NCBI GenBank assembly: GCA_013398955.1 | Contig: VWPU01005327.1 | Span: forward strand, 62,001 to 126,000 | DNA: 64,000 nucleotides | Source of the DNA: Callaeas wilsoni | Taxonomy: Eukaryota > Chordata > Aves > Passeriformes > Callaeidae | Reading direction: 5' to 3' | Part shown: positions 60,300 to 64,000 of the stretch, piece by piece | Layout of the letters: each line of letters begins with the position of its first letter | How positions within the stretch are numbered: the first letter of the stretch is position 1 | Notes under the pieces: generated by a model | Told to the model about the DNA's origin: nothing | Database searches by the model: none | The model's input: the letters and a program-made list of their open reading frames with translations, nothing else | Program-made: the position numbers and the translations under genes

Positions 60300-63200
60300 G
60301 TCTCTCCCTGCTCCTATTTTATTTCTTTCTCAAGGAGACATCACCTAGGGGAAAAGTACTCTGATTACTAATTTCTCCCAACTTCAGAGATACAGAGATT
60401 GTATTTCCAGCTGAAAGCTTGAGTTACTAGGGAGGCTGGAATTGAAACGTGTTTCAGCCTGTAAATCACAGGACTATGTGCTATGGGCCAAGCTGTGTTT
60501 TGATTTGGTACAGCTTAAAGAGATTCTTATCAGAGTGCCCCACATAAACATCCAAAAAAAGATCACATTTCTAACCCCACAGCAAGGAGCAGATGTTATT
60601 TTCCATGATTCACTTACGGGTTAAAAAAGTCAAGAGAAGTGTTACAAAATGTTCGGCTCTGTTCAAAAATACCTACTAGCTATACATTAAGCAACCCTCC
60701 AAATACATGATAACTTCTGGGAATGTCAACCAAAGAGTGCACAGACTGGTTGGTGAATTGCCTTTGAGTCAAAAATAGCGAGTGTGTTTGTTGAGCAAGG
60801 TCATTGCAGTAGTTCAGAACTTGTGGTCGGCAGCAACCCGCTGGATGTTGCTGAGTCTGCAATTTCACGGCAATACAGATATCAACAGACTGGGCAAGCA
60901 GCACAGAGTCCATTTTTGGTAACTAAGCACTGCAGGATATATTCAAGACTGATTTATTAGAAACTTCATCAGCAGTGGAGTTAGGATTTCCCCATTACAG
61001 CCTTTTGAAGTGCAAATGTGAACAAAATTACACCATATTGCAAAACCAATATGTTTTATCCAAAGCTTTGCATCTGATTTTGATTTTAAAATGCACAAGT
61101 CTGAACACATTCTTTGGAGTGTTTGTTTGGTTTTTTTCCAGCTGGAGATACACACAGATCTAAGTACATCAAAAGATAAAGTAGCTTCACTAAGGTTTCT
61201 CCAGGGAAAAGACATAGCAATCCCGACTATTGAAAGAAACTGGCAATTTACATGAGATGAGGTGTATTTGGCAGCAGCAAAGTACATTTCTGGCCCTCTG
61301 TAATATCTCTATAACTCACAGTCATTGCTGAACTTTATTATTACAACAATCTTATGAAGAATGGCCTTATTTTTCTAGCACAGTGTGTATTTTATGTGTA
61401 TAGGAACTGATAAAAAGACCTCAAAATGAGTTTTGGGGGTGGTGAAGGAAGTCAGCATCTTCCTTTGGTTAATTCCATGAACAGAAAAGAACAGAATCTG
61501 CTCAATTACTTATTGGGAACTATTCACCCAGCTGTAGCTAGATAGCTGTAAAAATACAAAGCATCTTACATCTAGTCGGGAATCACCACAGGATCATCTT
61601 TTCACCATCTCCACCCTTTGCTTTCTTGATCCTCTGGAAATATCCAGAAGACTTTTTTTTTAACAAGATATATAGTCAAAGTGATTTTTTTCTGTAATCT
61701 AGCTATAGCCGTCTATAAAATTATTTAAAATGAAACAATATACTGTAGCTATATGTCATTTCTATTGTAATCTTCTGAAGTTTCTGTAGGATCCTATTAT
61801 GATTCCATTCCATTTTTATATTTCCACAGAAACCCAAATACCAAACACTGCCCTTTCCACAAAATGTACATTCCTGACACTCATTACCACAACATCATTG
61901 TCTCATCCAATCGGCAGTCGAGTGACTAATATCTTTCCTTTCAGTTCCTCACTCCACTGCTGTCTCTTCCAGATTTCTTTAGCACCTAAGCTTATTTTAT
62001 TAGGTTCTCAAATTAACATCCACCCTGATAAATGTTTTCTGCAAGTGGAAATCTAAGTGCAGTATGCCTTCCCACGTGCTCTTAAACATGAGCTTCTGAA
62101 GGCTTGAGGGGTGGCAGGGAAGGGATGAAAGTCAGGCGAGAGACGGGAGGGAGTCTCTGCGTGCAGGTGATAGAGCTGGTAGGGCTGTCAGTCCTGCTCG
62201 TGGCCCTACACGCACAGCAGCCATGTACCATTGTCTATTCAGCTTGTGTGGTTTAGCTTACTAAGTAAAACTACCAGATAAGATTTGTTGGGGGGGTTTT
62301 CTGCCAGCATTTAGAGGATAGCTCTGTCCTCACTGAACCACAAATAGTACCTTCCAAGGACGACACAGAGGAAGTATGATATACAGGAAATAAAAAACAG
62401 AATGCTTCAAGGATTTTAATTTGAGGCTGAGACAAGTTTCAGGAGTATGAATTGACTTTTAGTTAAGAAAGGAGCAGGAAGCAAAAAGAAAGCAGTGGTT
62501 AAAACAAAAATGTCAGTCTAAAATTGCTATTGGTTGATGTTTTCAAGGTGTTGGGATTGTTGATTTTTTCCTTTTTAAAAGCTAAACATGAAAGTTCTTC
62601 TTCAAACAGACAGCCATCTGGCTCTTCCTGGATTTCAATGCAGCTCCTGAAATCTGATCTGAATTAATATAGGCAATAGTGTTCTTTGAAGTTAGCAAGC
62701 ACATAAACACAAAAGCTTTATCAGTAAGGCCATTCATACAGCAGTAAGTGATTGTAGAGTAAACTTATCCAGCCACAGCCTGTCCCAGCACAAAAACCAT
62801 TCCCAACAAAGCATCTAATTTCAAGGATGGGATCCCACTCTCTGAGCACACACAGTCTCCAGTTACACATGTGATGTGTGAGGCACTAAATAGGAACAAG
62901 AGTGGGGTTGACCCTGTGAGCTCTAGGACAAGCTGCAGAGTTGTTACGCAGGCATCTGTGGCCTCAGCAGCTCCGTTATTATATAGCAACAACAGTGTGC
63001 TGAAGCTTTAAAAAGATCTGAAAACAAAGTCCTTCTTGTGTTGTTCAATAGCTGCGCAGTGTCGAAGAGCCTGTAAGGGTCTCCTTCAGAGGATGGCACA
63101 AGACAAACTGATCTGTGGTCTTTAATTTTATCCCTCTGCCCAGCGCAACATGGCAACAGACTCTTCTAGCTCTCTCTTGTGAGAGACATCCTACCCACAA

Positions 63201-64000
63201 CTTCCTTTCTTCAATCCAGATTAGCAACAATTTCTGTCAACATCAACATAGTTCAGAAGGTGTGTTTAATAGTATAGAGTAATACTGAGGACCATAGAAA
63301 AATATAGAATGTTATGAAGTGTCTGATTAATCTCATTAATCAGAAAAACCTGCAGGTTTCCCCAAAACCAACAGGGCATTGCTGGGCACTAAGACCTCCG
63401 TTAGCTCCACTTTCCTGATCTTCCAGTTCCCATTTAGCCTGTCAAGATTGTCACCTGCCAGAGACATTCTCAGATGAAGTCATCAGCTCAACATCCTTAT
63501 TTCCATCACCATCTCCATTCTTCCACCTACACCACCACTTCTGGAGATGTCACAGTGTAAAGAACAGTCACAACTTCATTAAACCACAAAGCCGATTAGA
63601 TACCTCCCGTCTGAGAGCAATATTGTCTATCATGGCCAGGCAGGGCCCAATTTACATGAAACTGTGGCAGCTTCAGGATCACGTGTTGGATTTTCATACA
63701 GCTTTTTCTGTATAATTACATTTTCCCAGCAATTACAATATAAGTTTCTAAAATGGCAGGTATTCTTACCTTTAGCTTTGTCCTAAGAAATTGTCAGCAG
63801 GTAATAGTTCATTATTTATTACTGTTGTTCTGCAGTTTTGCTGTTCCCATCTCATACTACAGTCTAATTCAGGAAGCTTCTTCTATGAGGCACTTTATTA
63901 TTCCGATAATATGTTTCAACTGCTTGATGGTTGGAATAGGTACGAGTAGTTACACATCTAAATCTGTATTTCCTTCCAAATCACCTAAACTCAATCTCAC
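60300..64000. other. Non-coding unique DNA, no gene seen
   Basis: No supported gene is seen. It contains a T9 run near 61652 and a hairpin at 63322-63344, and is less AT-rich near 62100-62225. Open frames reach 114 codons (60943-61287 minus) without recognisable domains. Confidence 0.6.
63322..63344. repeat. Perfect 10-bp-stem hairpin
   Basis: tctgattaat (63322-63331) and attaatcaga (63335-63344) are exact reverse complements around a ctc loop. Both arms hold a TTAAT/ATTAA homeodomain-type core, so a paired binding site is possible, as is chance. Confidence 0.6.

Noticed and set aside
1..64000. tRNA, rRNA, CRISPR arrays and bacterial-type operons
   Set aside because: No tRNA-like B box with a cloverleaf, no rRNA sequence and no regularly spaced direct repeats were found. 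The repeats show vertebrate DNA.

Overview
This is 64 kb of AT-rich (judged by eye), CpG-poor vertebrate DNA with no recognisable protein-coding gene. Open frames on both strands are short, about 60 to 144 codons, and none shows a known protein domain except relics of a CR1 retrotransposon. The best clue to the host is its repeats. Four CR1 LINE pieces carry the typical avian 3' end (a ttccaacccaaac block followed by attctRtgatt repeats). A degraded ERVL-type LTR of a kind common in bird genomes is also present. The window is therefore most likely bird nuclear DNA, from a gene-poor intergenic region or a large intron; species and chromosome cannot be told from the sequence.

Layout. 1-8.4 kb: unique AT-rich DNA with small hairpins, one TG repeat and a TAAT-rich stretch at about 3.6-4.5 kb. 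8.4-9.4 kb: a less AT-rich segment holding the longest open frame, then a sharp AT-rich block with inverted repeats. 9.4-28.9 kb: unique DNA with purine tracts, an 18-bp-stem hairpin at 18.3 kb and a possible old CR1-like relic near 17.1 kb. 29.0 kb: a 126-bp CR1 3' end. 29.1-35.2 kb: unique DNA with a GA repeat and a small CpG-enriched patch. 35.2-36.2 kb: the longest CR1 copy, with frameshifted reverse-transcriptase remains. 36.2-48.7 kb: unique DNA with a TAA repeat, three octamer motifs within 100 bp at 40.55-40.65 kb, a palindromic amniote repeat relic at 43.8 kb and short telomere-like runs. 48.7 kb: the 3' tail of an ancient amniote retroposon. 52.3-53.7 kb: two CR1 copies in opposite orientation. 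56.1 kb: a TTCTA pentanucleotide repeat. 59.8-60.3 kb: a solo ERVL-type LTR. 60.3-64 kb: unique DNA.

No tRNA, rRNA, CRISPR array, operon or convincing spliced gene was found. I did not find a clear new biological system. The best leads are the octamer cluster at 40.55-40.65 kb, the hairpin at 18303-18346, the palindromic relic at 43779-43868 and the inverted CR1 pair at 52.3-53.7 kb. All calls come from reading by eye; no alignment or database search was run, and repeat names rest on remembered family features.
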